Positions 8,276-16,699 of a stretch of 64,000 bases of DNA are shown piece after piece. Position numbers and translations under genes: made by a program. The notes beneath the pieces are model-generated. The model was not told the origin of the DNA. It did no database searches and saw only the letters and a list, made by a program, of their open reading frames with translations. Origin of the DNA: an uncultured Flavobacteriales bacterium (GTDB lineage: Bacteria > Bacteroidota > Bacteroidia > Flavobacteriales > UBA1820); NCBI GenBank assembly GCA_959608625.1, contig CAUHQV010000007.1, forward strand, positions 4,367 through 68,366. Reading direction: 5' to 3'. Position 1 is the stretch's first letter. Each line of letters starts with the position of its first letter.

Positions 8276-9454
8276 TTATTCCTGTACCTGGAAATAAGGG
8301 TTTTTTTCGAACGAGGTAATACCCAATCCTTTATCTTGGTTACCGATGATACGGGCCGCACGCACCAGCCTGTCCACATAATATTTGGAATATTCGGTGT
8401 GGGCCGGATTGAAACTGGTCACATGTACGTCGCCGGCTTCGTGGATGAAACGGCCGTCGCCTACGTAAATCCCCACGTGCCACACGCGGTTGGGTTTGCC
8501 GTCGGCCGTACGGTTGCCGAAGAATACCAGGTCGCCGGGCTGAAGGTTCTTATAGCCCTCGGATACGTCGATGCTCTCCCCGGTGAGGCACTGCTGCGAA
8601 GCGTCGCGGGCCAGGACCACCCCGTTGAGCATATACACCGTTTTGGCAAAACCACTGCAATCCATCAACTTGGCCGAAGTACCGGCCCACAGGTACGAAA
8701 CCCCCATAAAACGGTAAGCATCTTTAATTACGTTCTCAGCCGTAGGACGGGTCTTTTTCGCCCACTGGGAAAAATCGGCCACATCCGCTTTGGCCACATA
8801 GCACTCGCGGCCGTCCGCGAGTGCTGCGTGCACGTATTTTCCTTTCGCTCCTTTATAGATCAGGATATTTCCGGCTACCAGGTCGGTCACCCGCGGGGAG
8901 GAAGCGTCCGGCTTTTCATAAGCCCAGCCCCAATCCGCCAGGTAGATGACTTTGTTTTCCCGGGCATAATCGTTGTACTGCTCTTTGGTCATCGGCCGTA
9001 TCGAGCTGGAAGGCACCCACGAGATGTAATCTTCCGGGGTTTGTACCAGGTACCAGTCGTTCTGTTTGAAGATGCGCACCGGCACGCCCAGAAGAAGCTG
9101 GGTAGCCTGTTCCGAGGCGTACGAAGCCCCGTACCGCAACGTGGCTACAGGTACCCGAACCACGCCGTACGTCTTCCCGTCCAATCCCTTTTCATCTGGG
9201 AGCATTTTTACCGCGTCCAGCGTTTCGAGGCCCTGCGCTTTGGCCAACTTCAAAAGTTCGGCCTTTGCTTGGGGGACACTGGTCTCTCCGGAAAGCACCA
9301 TAGGCCCATTGGTCGGCACGGCTTTAATATCAAACACCGTCGTGCGTTTGTCCGGGGCGTATTTTTGTTTGACAGAGTCTATCGTTTTACTAAATTCCTG
9401 ACCTACAGCGGACAGTGAGATGACAAATGAAATAAGTAGCAATAGTTTTTTCAT
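8276..9454 (-). CDS. Secreted NlpC/P60 (C40) murein peptidase with SH3-like domains
   Basis: A 392-residue protein with a signal peptide (about 1-18). Residues 90-225 contain SH3b-like segments (YLVQTPEDYISWVPSS; GKYVHAALADGRECYV). The C-terminal NlpC/P60 domain has catalytic C266 (LMDCSGFAK) and H326 (VWHVGIYVG), with a third polar residue near H338. Enzymes of this architecture (YkfC type) cleave gamma-D-Glu-diamino acid bonds in stem peptides. It is the first gene of a four-gene operon with the epimerase, transglutaminase-like and fumarase genes, recalling the ykf murein-peptide locus of Bacillus. Confidence 0.85.
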   Translation of the reverse strand: MKKLLLLISFVISLSAVGQEFSKTIDSVKQKYAPDKRTTVFDIKAVPTNGPMVLSGETSVPQAKAELLKLAKAQGLETLDAVKMLPDEKGLDGKTYGVVRVPVATLRYGASYASEQATQLLLGVPVRIFKQNDWYLVQTPEDYISWVPSSSIRPMTKEQYNDYARENKVIYLADWGWAYEKPDASSPRVTDLVAGNILIYKGAKGKYVHAALADGRECYVAKADVADFSQWAKKTRPTAENVIKDAYRFMGVSYLWAGTSAKLMDCSGFAKTVYMLNGVVLARDASQQCLTGESIDVSEGYKNLQPGDLVFFGNRTADGKPNRVWHVGIYVGDGRFIHEAGDVHVTSFNPAHTEYSKYYVDRLVRAARIIGNQDKGLGITSFEKNPYFQVQE

Positions 9455-9518
9455 CGCAACATGAAATCTTTTAGTATGTTAGAGGATAATTGATTTTTGC
9501 CGAAAATTCAACATTCAG

Positions 9519-9526
9519 CAAATATA
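9519..9526 (-). promoter_or_regulatory. Minus-strand -7 element for the peptidase-epimerase operon
   Basis: TATATTTG on the minus strand; an ATTG (CAAT at 9547-9550 on plus) lies 20 nt upstream and could serve as a partial -33 element. The leader would be about 60 nt. Confidence 0.55.
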
Positions 9527-9574
9527 AGCACACATTGCGAACTTACCAATAATATAGGCGGACAATTTAATCCC

Positions 9575-9582
9575 TATCTTTG
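9575..9582 (+). promoter_or_regulatory. Plus-strand -7 element for the M23 peptidase gene
   Basis: TATCTTTG matches TAnnTTTG 40 nt before the ATG at 9623. No TTTG is present at the expected upstream distance. It forms a divergent pair with the minus-strand element at 9519. Confidence 0.5.
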
Positions 9583-9622
9583 TTATTTATTAGTAAAATT
9601 TCAATTTCCGATAAAATCGTCC

Positions 9623-11350
9623 ATGAGAAAATACCCCCTGTTTATTCTGACAGCTATCTCCTGCCTGTTGTTCCAGCCGCTGTCCGCCCAAAAAACTTCC
9701 GAAATACCCCGCCGCCTCTTTGCACCCCCTATGACCCACAAAGCGGTGCTGGCCGGATCCTTCGGAGAACTGCGCGACGGGCACTTCCACGCCGGGGATG
9801 ACCTAAAGACACAGTTCGTGGTCGGGAAAGAAATACATGCCCCGGCCGAAGGCTCCGTGGTGCGGGTGAGCGTGAGCCGCGCCGGATACGGGAAAGCGCT
9901 CTACATCCGGCATCCGAACGGTTATACGACGGTCTACGGACACCTGAACGGATATGCCCCCAAAATAGATTCATTGGTGCGCGCCGAGCAATACGCCCGG
10001 AAAAGCTACACCATAAACCGGGAATTCGCTGAAAACGAAATCCCGGTCGAAAAAGGCGAGTTGGTGGCCTACTCCGGGAATACCGGTTCGTCGATGGGGC
10101 CGCACCTGCATTTCGAAGTGCGCCGTACCGAAGACAACAAAGTGATGAACCCGATGCTTTTCGGCCTTAAAGTCGCCGACCACCGGGCTCCGACCATCCA
10201 GGGGATTTACCTGATGAACACCGAAGGCTCCGACTCCCTGGAAACGCTTTCCGAACCCCGCCGCATCGCATTCGGGAAAAATTCCGACCGGGCACGCGTT
10301 ACCGCCCGGGGACAGATCGCCTTTCTGGTGGACGCCTACGACACGATGGACGATGCCCCCAACCGGAACGGCGTATACGGGATCGACCTGTACGTGAACG
10401 GCCGGAAAGCGTACGGCATGCGGCTGGACGGGTTCTATTTCGAAGACACCGGCATGATCGAGCGCCATATCGCCTACGATTACTACGCCCTGAAAGGGAC
10501 GCGGCTGGTCAAATGCTTCGTCGAACCGTTCAACACCCTGACCATTTACGATGACTCATGCAAAGTATCCCCCGTATTGGACGTGACTCCTGGCAGCCAG
10601 TATGACGTGCGGATCGATGTGTCGGACGTGGCCGGTAATATCAGCCGGAAATACATCACCGTGATGGGCAGCGAATCGGCTCCACAGTACACACCCAAGC
10701 CCACCGCCGAACCTACGGGCGGCTCCCACCTGCTCTATTTCGACGCCGGAAAGTACAACAAGATAAAATACGGCCGTTTCGAGGCGGATTTCCCGGCGGG
10801 GATTTTTTACAAAAACCTGCAATTCGATTTCGAAGCCCTGGATTCGATGACCTTCCGGCTCCACCGCCGCACGGTGCCCCTGAAAAATTCGTTCACGGTA
10901 AATTTCGACATCAGCCACTTGCCGGCCGATATTCAGGAGAAAACAGCCATCGCTGTGCCCTATCCCCGCCGCGACGGAAGCACCGGCTATAGTTTTATGG
11001 GCGGAAAAGTAGAAAACGGACATATCTCACTACGCACCTCATCGCTCACCACTTTCACCGTCGCCCAGGATACCATCCCTCCCCAGATAGACCGGGGATC
11101 TTGGAGGGAAGGGGAAAAATTACGGGGCCGTTACCTGCGTATGTACATCCGCGATGGGCAGACCGGCATTTCTTCATTTAACGCCTATGTGGACGGCCAG
11201 TGGGTACTGATGGAATACGAGCACAAACGCCGCGAACTCTTCCTCGATGTCATCCGGGAACGGATCCCGACCGGGCGGCACACATTCCGGCTTGAAGTCA
11301 AGGACGGGGTCGGCAATGAATCGACATTCGAAGGCTCATTTTCTTTATAA
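9623..11350 (+). CDS. Secreted M23 (LytM-type) metallopeptidase
   Basis: A 575-residue protein with a signal peptide (1-22, cleavage after LSA). The start is set at MRKYPLFIL because it gives a clean signal peptide and lies downstream of the promoter element. The M23 domain is unusually close to the N terminus: zinc ligands H56 and D60 (HFHAGDD) and H163 of the HLH motif (GPHLHFEVR). The 400 residues after it are beta-rich, Ig-like segments (YVNGRKAYGMRLDGFYF; VSDVAGNISRKY; FRLEVKDGVGNES) that may bind substrate or partners. Likely a peptidoglycan endopeptidase or an outer-membrane biogenesis factor. It has its own terminator. Confidence 0.88.
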   Translation: MRKYPLFILTAISCLLFQPLSAQKTSEIPRRLFAPPMTHKAVLAGSFGELRDGHFHAGDDLKTQFVVGKEIHAPAEGSVVRVSVSRAGYGKALYIRHPNGYTTVYGHLNGYAPKIDSLVRAEQYARKSYTINREFAENEIPVEKGELVAYSGNTGSSMGPHLHFEVRRTEDNKVMNPMLFGLKVADHRAPTIQGIYLMNTEGSDSLETLSEPRRIAFGKNSDRARVTARGQIAFLVDAYDTMDDAPNRNGVYGIDLYVNGRKAYGMRLDGFYFEDTGMIERHIAYDYYALKGTRLVKCFVEPFNTLTIYDDSCKVSPVLDVTPGSQYDVRIDVSDVAGNISRKYITVMGSESAPQYTPKPTAEPTGGSHLLYFDAGKYNKIKYGRFEADFPAGIFYKNLQFDFEALDSMTFRLHRRTVPLKNSFTVNFDISHLPADIQEKTAIAVPYPRRDGSTGYSFMGGKVENGHISLRTSSLTTFTVAQDTIPPQIDRGSWREGEKLRGRYLRMYIRDGQTGISSFNAYVDGQWVLMEYEHKRRELFLDVIRERIPTGRHTFRLEVKDGVGNESTFEGSFSL

Positions 11351-11386
11351 CGCCCAACAAACTGACTTACAATATTTAAAAAACCG

Positions 11387-11420
11387 CCCTATCCCGTAAG
11401 AAGGATAGGGTTTTATTTTT
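11387..11420 (+). terminator. Terminator after the M23 peptidase gene
   Basis: CCCTATCC (11387-11394) pairs with GGATAGGG (11403-11410); the loop is 8 nt and a TTTTATTTTT tract follows. Confidence 0.85.
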
Positions 11421-11430
11421 CGGAAAACAT

Positions 11431-11452
11431 TTATTATCATATATGATAATAA
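11431..11452. promoter_or_regulatory. Perfect 22-bp palindrome (operator candidate)
   Basis: The 22 bases centred on ATATAT (half-site TTATTATCAT) are identical to their reverse complement. The dyad ends 4 bp before a TATATTTG -7 element, covering the position where a -33 element would lie, which is a typical place for a regulator site. It is entirely A/T apart from one C and one G, so chance remains possible. Confidence 0.45.
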
Positions 11453-11456
11453 TATT

Positions 11457-11464
11457 TATATTTG
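11457..11464 (+). promoter_or_regulatory. -7 element for the secreted unknown at 11491
   Basis: TATATTTG, 26 nt before the ATG, with no -33 TTTG. The perfect dyad at 11431-11452 occupies that space. Confidence 0.5.
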
Positions 11465-11490
11465 TCCCAAAACATTTTCCTGAAAAAGAG

Positions 11491-12048
11491 ATGAAAAAGA
11501 CCCTGTTTTTCCTCCTTACCCTTTGGCCTTTTCTCCCGGGTTCGGCCCAGGGAAGCCTTGAAAACCCATTCCCGGAAATCCGCCTGGGCGAACGGCTTGT
11601 ATTTTTCCTGCAAAAGAATACAGACGCCGTTTTAAAAAAAGAACCTTCATTTCTCCTGCCTGAAGGCCTATCGACAGCCGGAATGAAAGAATACCGTATC
11701 CTCCGGAAAACGGGAAATGAAACAAATGAAAACTTTATCTGCTTTTTTTCGAGGAAAAAGGCAGCCATACTCGTCTCCTGTTATGATATGATCCCCGGAC
11801 AAGACATCCTTACCGCCCTGAGAAAAAAGTATGGGCATTATTCATCGAGGACAATCTACAAAGGCCCCGATTTCAACCGATCCGGATGCCCGACCCAGGA
11901 AGTAACGTATTGGACGGATAAAAATCAGGTATTTTACTTCATTTACATGCCCGAATACCGCCGTTGCCAGTTTATCCTGATAGATTCGGATGTACAGGAC
12001 AGGCTAAAGTCGGAAAAGAATAAAGCCATCTTAAAAAGGCTCCGTTAA
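11491..12048 (+). CDS. Secreted protein of unknown function
   Basis: I do not recognise this 185-residue protein. The start at MKKTLFFLL gives a normal signal peptide (1-20, cleavage after GSA). The mature part is basic and rich in aromatics with scattered cysteines (ICFFSRKK, VSCYDMIPG, SGCPTQ, RRCQF), and ends with a charged helix (DRLKSEKNKAILKRL). Codons are more AT-rich than in the neighbouring genes. It is monocistronic and sits behind a possible operator dyad, which suggests conditional expression. It could be a Rikenellaceae- or species-specific protein. Confidence 0.6.
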   Translation: MKKTLFFLLTLWPFLPGSAQGSLENPFPEIRLGERLVFFLQKNTDAVLKKEPSFLLPEGLSTAGMKEYRILRKTGNETNENFICFFSRKKAAILVSCYDMIPGQDILTALRKKYGHYSSRTIYKGPDFNRSGCPTQEVTYWTDKNQVFYFIYMPEYRRCQFILIDSDVQDRLKSEKNKAILKRLR

Positions 12049-12096
12049 TCCTCCCGGCACAGTCGAAAACCTGTCCGATCTTTTTACAGAGCTGTT

Positions 12097-12126
12097 TTTG
12101 GAATCCGGTGCAAAGGCCTATCTTTG
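12097..12126 (+). promoter_or_regulatory. Promoter of ettA
   Basis: TTTG (12097-12100), 18 nt, TATCTTTG (12119-12126): near-exact Bacteroidetes promoter. The start is expected about 25 nt before the ATG at 12157. Confidence 0.75.
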
Positions 12127-12156
12127 TCGAAAGAACAAATCGACAACAGACACACT

Positions 12157-13845
12157 ATGGCAGACGACAACAAGGTCATTTTTTCCATGACCGGGGTCAC
12201 CAAGACCTATTCCCGTACGAACAAGACCGTCCTGAAGAATATTTACCTCAGCTTTTTCTACGGAGCCAAAATAGGCATCCTCGGGCTGAACGGGGCCGGG
12301 AAATCCACCCTGCTCAAGATCATTGCCGGCCTCGAAAAAGAATACCAGGGCGATGTCGTATTCGCTCCCGGATACACGGTGGGTTATCTCCCGCAGGACC
12401 CACAGCTGGATCCGGAGAAGACCGTGCTGGACATCGTAAAAGAAGGGGTAGCGGATACCGTAGCGATACTGGACGAATACAATAAGATCAACGACCAGTT
12501 CGGCTTGGAAGAGGTCTATTCCGATCCCGACAAGATGGATGCGCTGATGCGCCGCCAAGGGGAACTCCAAGACGAGATCGACGCCAAGAATGCCTGGGAA
12601 CTCGACACCAAACTGAACATCGCGATGGACGCCCTGCGTACCCCGGCCCCGGAAACACCCGTTTCGACGCTTTCCGGAGGGGAGCGCCGCCGGGTCGCCC
12701 TCTGCCGCCTTTTGCTGCAGGAACCCGACGTACTGCTGCTCGACGAGCCGACCAACCACCTGGACGCCGAAAGCATCCTTTGGCTGGAAGAACACCTGCG
12801 CCAGTACAAAGGCACGGTCATCGCCGTCACACACGACCGTTACTTCCTGGACAACGTCGCCGGCTGGATACTGGAACTCGACCGGGGCGAAGGCATTCCC
12901 TGGAAGGGCAATTATTCATCCTGGCTGGAGCAAAAAACGACCCGTCTGGCCAAAGAGGAAAAACAAGCCTCCAAACGCGCCAAAACCCTCCAGCGCGAGC
13001 TCGACTGGGTGCGGCAGAATCCCAAAGGCCGTCAGGCCAAATCGAAAGCGCGCCTTTCATCCTACGAGCGCCTGCTGAACGAAGACCAGAAAGAAAAAGA
13101 AGAAAAACTGGAGATCTACATCCCGAACGGCCCCCGTTTGGGTACCAATGTGATCGAAGCCCTGCACGTTTCGAAAGCCTACGGAGACAAACTCCTGTAC
13201 GACGACCTCAACTTCCGCCTGCCGCAGAATGGCATCGTGGGCATCATCGGGCCCAACGGCGCGGGTAAGACGACCATCTTCCGCATGATCATGGGGCAGG
13301 AACAACCCGACAACGGCACATTCGACGTAGGCGATACGGTCAAAATAGGGTACGTGGACCAGACCCATGCCGGGCTGGATCCCAAAAAGAGCATCTGGGA
13401 GAACTTTTCGGGCGGACAGGAACTGATCCTAATGGGCGGCCGGCAGGTCAACTCGCGCGCCTACCTGTCGCGTTTTAATTTCTCCGGCACCGAGCAGAAC
13501 AAACTGGTGGAGGAAATGTCCGGCGGCGAACGCAACCGCCTGCATCTGGCCATCACCCTGAAGGAAGAGGGCAATGTGCTGCTGCTCGACGAACCGACCA
13601 ACGATCTGGACATCAACACCCTCCGCGCCCTTGAAGAAGGGCTGGACAATTTCGCCGGATGCGCCGTGATCATCTCGCACGACCGCTGGTTCCTCGACCG
13701 CGTCTGCACGCATATTCTGGCTTTCGAGGGGAATTCCGAGGTGTATTTCTTTGAAGGTTCCTTCTCCGATTACGAGGAGAACAAGAAAAAAAGGCTGGGC
13801 GATACCGCCCCTACCCGTATCCGGTACAAGAAGCTGACACGCTGA
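12157..13845 (+). CDS. ettA: ABC-F ATPase EttA (energy-dependent translational throttle)
   Basis: A 562-residue twin-ATPase ABC-F protein, cytoplasmic and ribosome-bound at the E site; it couples the ATP/ADP state to entry into elongation. Two nucleotide-binding domains are present: Walker A GLNGAGKST near residues 43-51, signature LSGGERRR and DEPTNHLDAES; then GPNGAGKTT, MSGGERNR and DEPTNDLDINT. The linker carries the P-site-tRNA interaction motif region, and the stretch NVAGWILELDRGEGIPW is characteristic of EttA rather than of resistance ABC-Fs. Length matches E. coli EttA (555). The start MADDNK follows the promoter; an upstream in-frame ATG would overlap it. The aspartic protease gene follows by 17 nt. 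Confidence 0.95.
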   Translation: MADDNKVIFSMTGVTKTYSRTNKTVLKNIYLSFFYGAKIGILGLNGAGKSTLLKIIAGLEKEYQGDVVFAPGYTVGYLPQDPQLDPEKTVLDIVKEGVADTVAILDEYNKINDQFGLEEVYSDPDKMDALMRRQGELQDEIDAKNAWELDTKLNIAMDALRTPAPETPVSTLSGGERRRVALCRLLLQEPDVLLLDEPTNHLDAESILWLEEHLRQYKGTVIAVTHDRYFLDNVAGWILELDRGEGIPWKGNYSSWLEQKTTRLAKEEKQASKRAKTLQRELDWVRQNPKGRQAKSKARLSSYERLLNEDQKEKEEKLEIYIPNGPRLGTNVIEALHVSKAYGDKLLYDDLNFRLPQNGIVGIIGPNGAGKTTIFRMIMGQEQPDNGTFDVGDTVKIGYVDQTHAGLDPKKSIWENFSGGQELILMGGRQVNSRAYLSRFNFSGTEQNKLVEEMSGGERNRLHLAITLKEEGNVLLLDEPTNDLDINTLRALEEGLDNFAGCAVIISHDRWFLDRVCTHILAFEGNSEVYFFEGSFSDYEENKKKRLGDTAPTRIRYKKLTR

Positions 13846-13862
13846 TCAAAATCAATCCTGAT

Positions 13863-15083
13863 ATGAAACTGCTACACTTCTTTTTCATCTTTCCGATCCT
13901 GCTGGCCATCGGCTGCGGCTCTTCCGCCGCCCCGTCCGGTACGGCCGGCAACGATGTCGCACAAAGGGACACAATACAGGACAAAGGCCCCGCATTCGAC
14001 GGACATATCTACCTGCCGGCAACGGTACGCGATTCCGTGCAGGGCGAGTTCGTATTCGATACCGGTGCCTCGGATCTCTACCTGGACAGCCTGTTTCACG
14101 TCCGGAAACTTTCAGAAGCTATGCCTGCCGGCAAAGGGATGATAGGCGGAGTGGGCGGGAAAATGCAGGCCGTACGCATCCTGCTGGAGCCTTTTGCCTT
14201 TACACTCCCCTCGGGCAACTATCAGTCTTCGAAAGTCACGCCGCTGCTTCGCCTGAAAGAGATCCTGGGGCGCCGCGTGGACGGGATCGTCGGCCAGAAT
14301 TTTTTCAAGGGGAAATACATCGCGATAAATTACCGCGACGGCAGTTTCAAAGCAACAGATAGTCCGGATACGACCGGTTACCGCCGTATCCCGCTGCTCT
14401 ACCGGGACGGCAGGTTGTTTCTCGAAGGGGCCGTATCGGTAGCCGGGAAAACGATAGAGGGAACATTCCTGCTCGATACAGGCAGCGGCGGATCTGCCGA
14501 CTTTACTTCCCATGCGGCGCAAAAATACGGACTACCGGATGCCGGCATCGAAAAATCGGCCTACCGCAACACGAGCGGAGGAATAGGCGGGGAATCCCAT
14601 CATGTAAAATGTATCGCGCAAGAAGTAGTCCTCGATACGTTCCGGCTGAAAGACATCGGGATCGCCTATTCGCAGGACAAGGCAGGTTCGCTCGCTTCTG
14701 AAAAATACGACGGTTTGATCGGCAACCAAGTACTGAGCCGTTTCGACGTCATCATCGACCTGAAAGATATGAATCTTTTCCTGCGCCCGAACGCGGACTA
14801 CGGCAAGCCATTCAAGAACTACGGGCACGGTATTCTCTACGTAGACCGTACGGATATTTACGACGGATTTGTGGTAACCGGGATGCGCGTAGGCGGAGAA
14901 GCCGAAAAAGCCGGGCTGAAAGAAAACGACATTCTGGTCGCTATCGACTCCGCCCCGTTGAAAGAACTGTCGCGGAAAGAGGTAAACAAACTGCTGAACG
15001 ATTCCGCAAAGCCGCACGTCCTTTCGGTACAGCGCAACGGGGAAGCCCTGGAACTGAACTACCAGTCCGACCAGGCTTTATAA
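13863..15083 (+). CDS. Lipoprotein aspartic protease (retropepsin-like) with PDZ domain
   Basis: A 406-residue lipoprotein (lipobox AIGC, C18). Two aspartic-protease DTG motifs are present, D66 (FVFDTGAS) and D205 (FLLDTGSGG), each followed by hydrophobic strands, so the single chain contains both halves of a clan AA active site. Residues about 320-402 form a PDZ domain (GMRVGGEAEKAGLKENDILVAI). The combination of periplasm-facing lipoprotein, pepsin-like core and PDZ is recurrent in Bacteroidetes; the substrate is unknown. It lies 17 nt after ettA and probably shares its transcript. Confidence 0.82.
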   Translation: MKLLHFFFIFPILLAIGCGSSAAPSGTAGNDVAQRDTIQDKGPAFDGHIYLPATVRDSVQGEFVFDTGASDLYLDSLFHVRKLSEAMPAGKGMIGGVGGKMQAVRILLEPFAFTLPSGNYQSSKVTPLLRLKEILGRRVDGIVGQNFFKGKYIAINYRDGSFKATDSPDTTGYRRIPLLYRDGRLFLEGAVSVAGKTIEGTFLLDTGSGGSADFTSHAAQKYGLPDAGIEKSAYRNTSGGIGGESHHVKCIAQEVVLDTFRLKDIGIAYSQDKAGSLASEKYDGLIGNQVLSRFDVIIDLKDMNLFLRPNADYGKPFKNYGHGILYVDRTDIYDGFVVTGMRVGGEAEKAGLKENDILVAIDSAPLKELSRKEVNKLLNDSAKPHVLSVQRNGEALELNYQSDQAL

Positions 15084-15099
15084 CCCTGGCAGTCCCCTT

Positions 15100-15142
15100 C
15101 CCGGGAGATAAAACACCCCCATAATGGGCCTTATCTCCGGGG
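15100..15142 (+). promoter_or_regulatory. Stem-loop upstream of the MGMT-like gene
   Basis: A 12-bp stem with one mismatch (arm GGAGATAA, 15104-15111, pairs with TTATCTCC, 15131-15138) around a 19-nt loop, in the 84 nt between the protease and MGMT-like genes. No T-run follows, so it is not an ordinary terminator. It may affect RNA stability or translation of the downstream gene. Confidence 0.35.
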
Positions 15143-15167
15143 TTCTCCGGCGGAAAATCCTTAAACC

Positions 15168-15521
15168 ATGAGCAAAGCAACCATCAAAGATGCTATACCG
15201 GTCGGATATGATCCGGAAACTTTCATCCGGGATGTTCATGCCGTCGTAGCAGCCATCCCGGGAGGATGTGTCGTCTCATACGGCGATATCGCCCATCTGG
15301 TGGGACAGCCGAACCGGTCCCGCATGGTAGGGCGTGCCCTTCGATCCGCCCCGGAGATAGCCGGCCTCCCCTGCCACCGGGTGGTGAACAACGCCGGAAG
15401 GCTCGCTCCGGGCTGGGCGGCCCAGAGGCAAAAATTAGCCGATGAAGGTGTCTCCTTCCGCCGGAACGGACATGTGGATATGGGAAAACACCGCTGGCGC
15501 TATAGCGAAGCGGAAGAATGA
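15168..15521 (+). CDS. MGMT/Ada C-terminal-domain-like protein
   Basis: A 117-residue single-domain member of the O6-alkylguanine-DNA alkyltransferase fold: helix-turn-helix (SYGDIAHLVG, then RMVGRAL) and active-site-like loop LPCHRVVNN with C69. In alkyltransferase-like (ATL) proteins this cysteine is replaced by W or A, whereas here it is retained, so direct alkyl transfer is conceivable. The N-terminal domain of full Ogt/Ada enzymes is missing, as in ATL proteins. It ends at a strong bidirectional terminator. Role: recognition or repair of O6-alkylguanine; which of the two cannot be decided from sequence. Confidence 0.8.
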   Translation: MSKATIKDAIPVGYDPETFIRDVHAVVAAIPGGCVVSYGDIAHLVGQPNRSRMVGRALRSAPEIAGLPCHRVVNNAGRLAPGWAAQRQKLADEGVSFRRNGHVDMGKHRWRYSEAEE

Positions 15522-15540
15522 ATCGCTCCTGTAAAAAATA

Positions 15541-15580
15541 AAAAGCGACCGGATGGTTTTCCATCCGGTCGCGTTTTATA
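15541..15580. terminator. Bidirectional terminator between MGMT-like gene and pheS
   Basis: Perfect 12-bp stem GCGACCGGATGG (15545-15556) with 15561-15572, loop TTTT, A-run before and T-run after. Usable by both convergent genes. Confidence 0.9.
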
Positions 15581-15599
15581 TTATATGGAGTATTCTCTT

Positions 15600-16619
15600 T
15601 TAGAGGGCGCTCTGGAACTGCTCCAGGAAACGCACGTCGTTCTCGAAATACAGACGCAGATCTTTCACCTGGTACAACAGCATCGCCATACGCTCGATAC
15701 CCATACCGAATGCATACCCGGTATAGACGTCCGGATCGATGCCCACATTCCGAAGTACGTTCGGGTCGACCATTCCGCAGCCCATGATCTCGAGCCAGCC
15801 GGTGCCTTTGGTGATCCGGTAGTCCGCTTCGGTTTCGAGTCCCCAGTACACGTCCACTTCGGCGGAAGGCTCGGTAAACGGGAAATAAGACGGGCGCAGG
15901 CGAATTTTCGATTTGCCGAACATCTCGTGCGTAAAATACAGCAGCGCCTGCTTGAGATCGGCGAACGACACATCCTTATCGATATAAAGTCCTTCTACCT
16001 GGTGGAACATGCAGTGCGCGCGGTACGAGATGACCTCGTTTCGGAACACACGCCCCGGGGAGATAATGCGGATCGGAGGCTTGTTCTCTTCCATATGGCG
16101 CGCCTGCACCGAACTGGTCTGCGTACGAAGCAGGATGGACGGATCGGTCTGAATAAAGAACGTATCCTGCATATCGCGGGCCGGATGGTGCTCCGGAAGG
16201 TTTAAGGCGGTGAAATTATGCCAGTCGTCCTCTATCTCGGGGCCGTCCGCAATGGTGAACCCGATGCGGGAGAATATATCCACCACCTGGCGGCGCACTT
16301 CCGAGATCGGATGGCGCGAACCGATAGGCTCTGTCAGGGCCGGACGCGAAAGGTCTTCCCGCTGGGCGGACTGCTCTTTGGCAGCTTCGAACTGCTCCTT
16401 CAGGGCATTGACACGCTCTGAAGCTTCGGTTTTCAGTTGATTCAACCATTGCCCTATCTCACGTTTACTCTCGTTGGGAGCTTTTTTGAAATCTTCGAAA
16501 AGGTCGTTCAGCACCCCTTTTTTACCGAGGTACTTGATCCTGAAATTCTCGAGGTCTTCCATCGTGGAAGCTTTGAACGATTCCACCTGCGAGAGGTACT
16601 CTTTTATCTTGTCGAGCAT
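15600..16619 (-). CDS. pheS: Phenylalanyl-tRNA synthetase alpha subunit
   Basis: A 339-residue class II aminoacyl-tRNA synthetase subunit; with PheT it charges tRNA-Phe in the cytoplasm. The N-terminal coiled coil (1-85) is followed by the catalytic core with motif 2 (FRNEVISYRAHCMFHQVEG) and motif 3 (GMGIERMAMLLY). The start at MLDKIKEYL matches family N termini and follows a promoter element. pheT is not adjacent, as in other genomes where the two subunits are unlinked. Confidence 0.95.
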   Translation of the reverse strand: MLDKIKEYLSQVESFKASTMEDLENFRIKYLGKKGVLNDLFEDFKKAPNESKREIGQWLNQLKTEASERVNALKEQFEAAKEQSAQREDLSRPALTEPIGSRHPISEVRRQVVDIFSRIGFTIADGPEIEDDWHNFTALNLPEHHPARDMQDTFFIQTDPSILLRTQTSSVQARHMEENKPPIRIISPGRVFRNEVISYRAHCMFHQVEGLYIDKDVSFADLKQALLYFTHEMFGKSKIRLRPSYFPFTEPSAEVDVYWGLETEADYRITKGTGWLEIMGCGMVDPNVLRNVGIDPDVYTGYAFGMGIERMAMLLYQVKDLRLYFENDVRFLEQFQSAL

Positions 16620-16640
16620 TTTACAATATTTTATAATATG

Positions 16641-16648
16641 CAAAATTA
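16641..16648 (-). promoter_or_regulatory. -7 element of pheS
   Basis: TAATTTTG on the minus strand, 21 nt before the pheS ATG; no clear -33 TTTG. No attenuator-like Phe-rich leader peptide is visible. Confidence 0.45.
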
Positions 16649-16699
16649 GCAATTTCCGCCGATTGACGCCCCTTCGGGAGGCGCTTTTTTACAGCCGGG

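Noticed and set aside
8236..8379. 48-codon upstream extension of the dipeptide epimerase
   Set aside because: It would bury the twin-arginine signal and overlap the NlpC/P60 gene; the start at 8235 is better.
16665..16690. Hairpin with T-run before the GAF gene end
   Set aside because: The T-run faces the plus strand and no plus-strand transcript is expected; the stem has a bulge, so it is not listed as a terminator.
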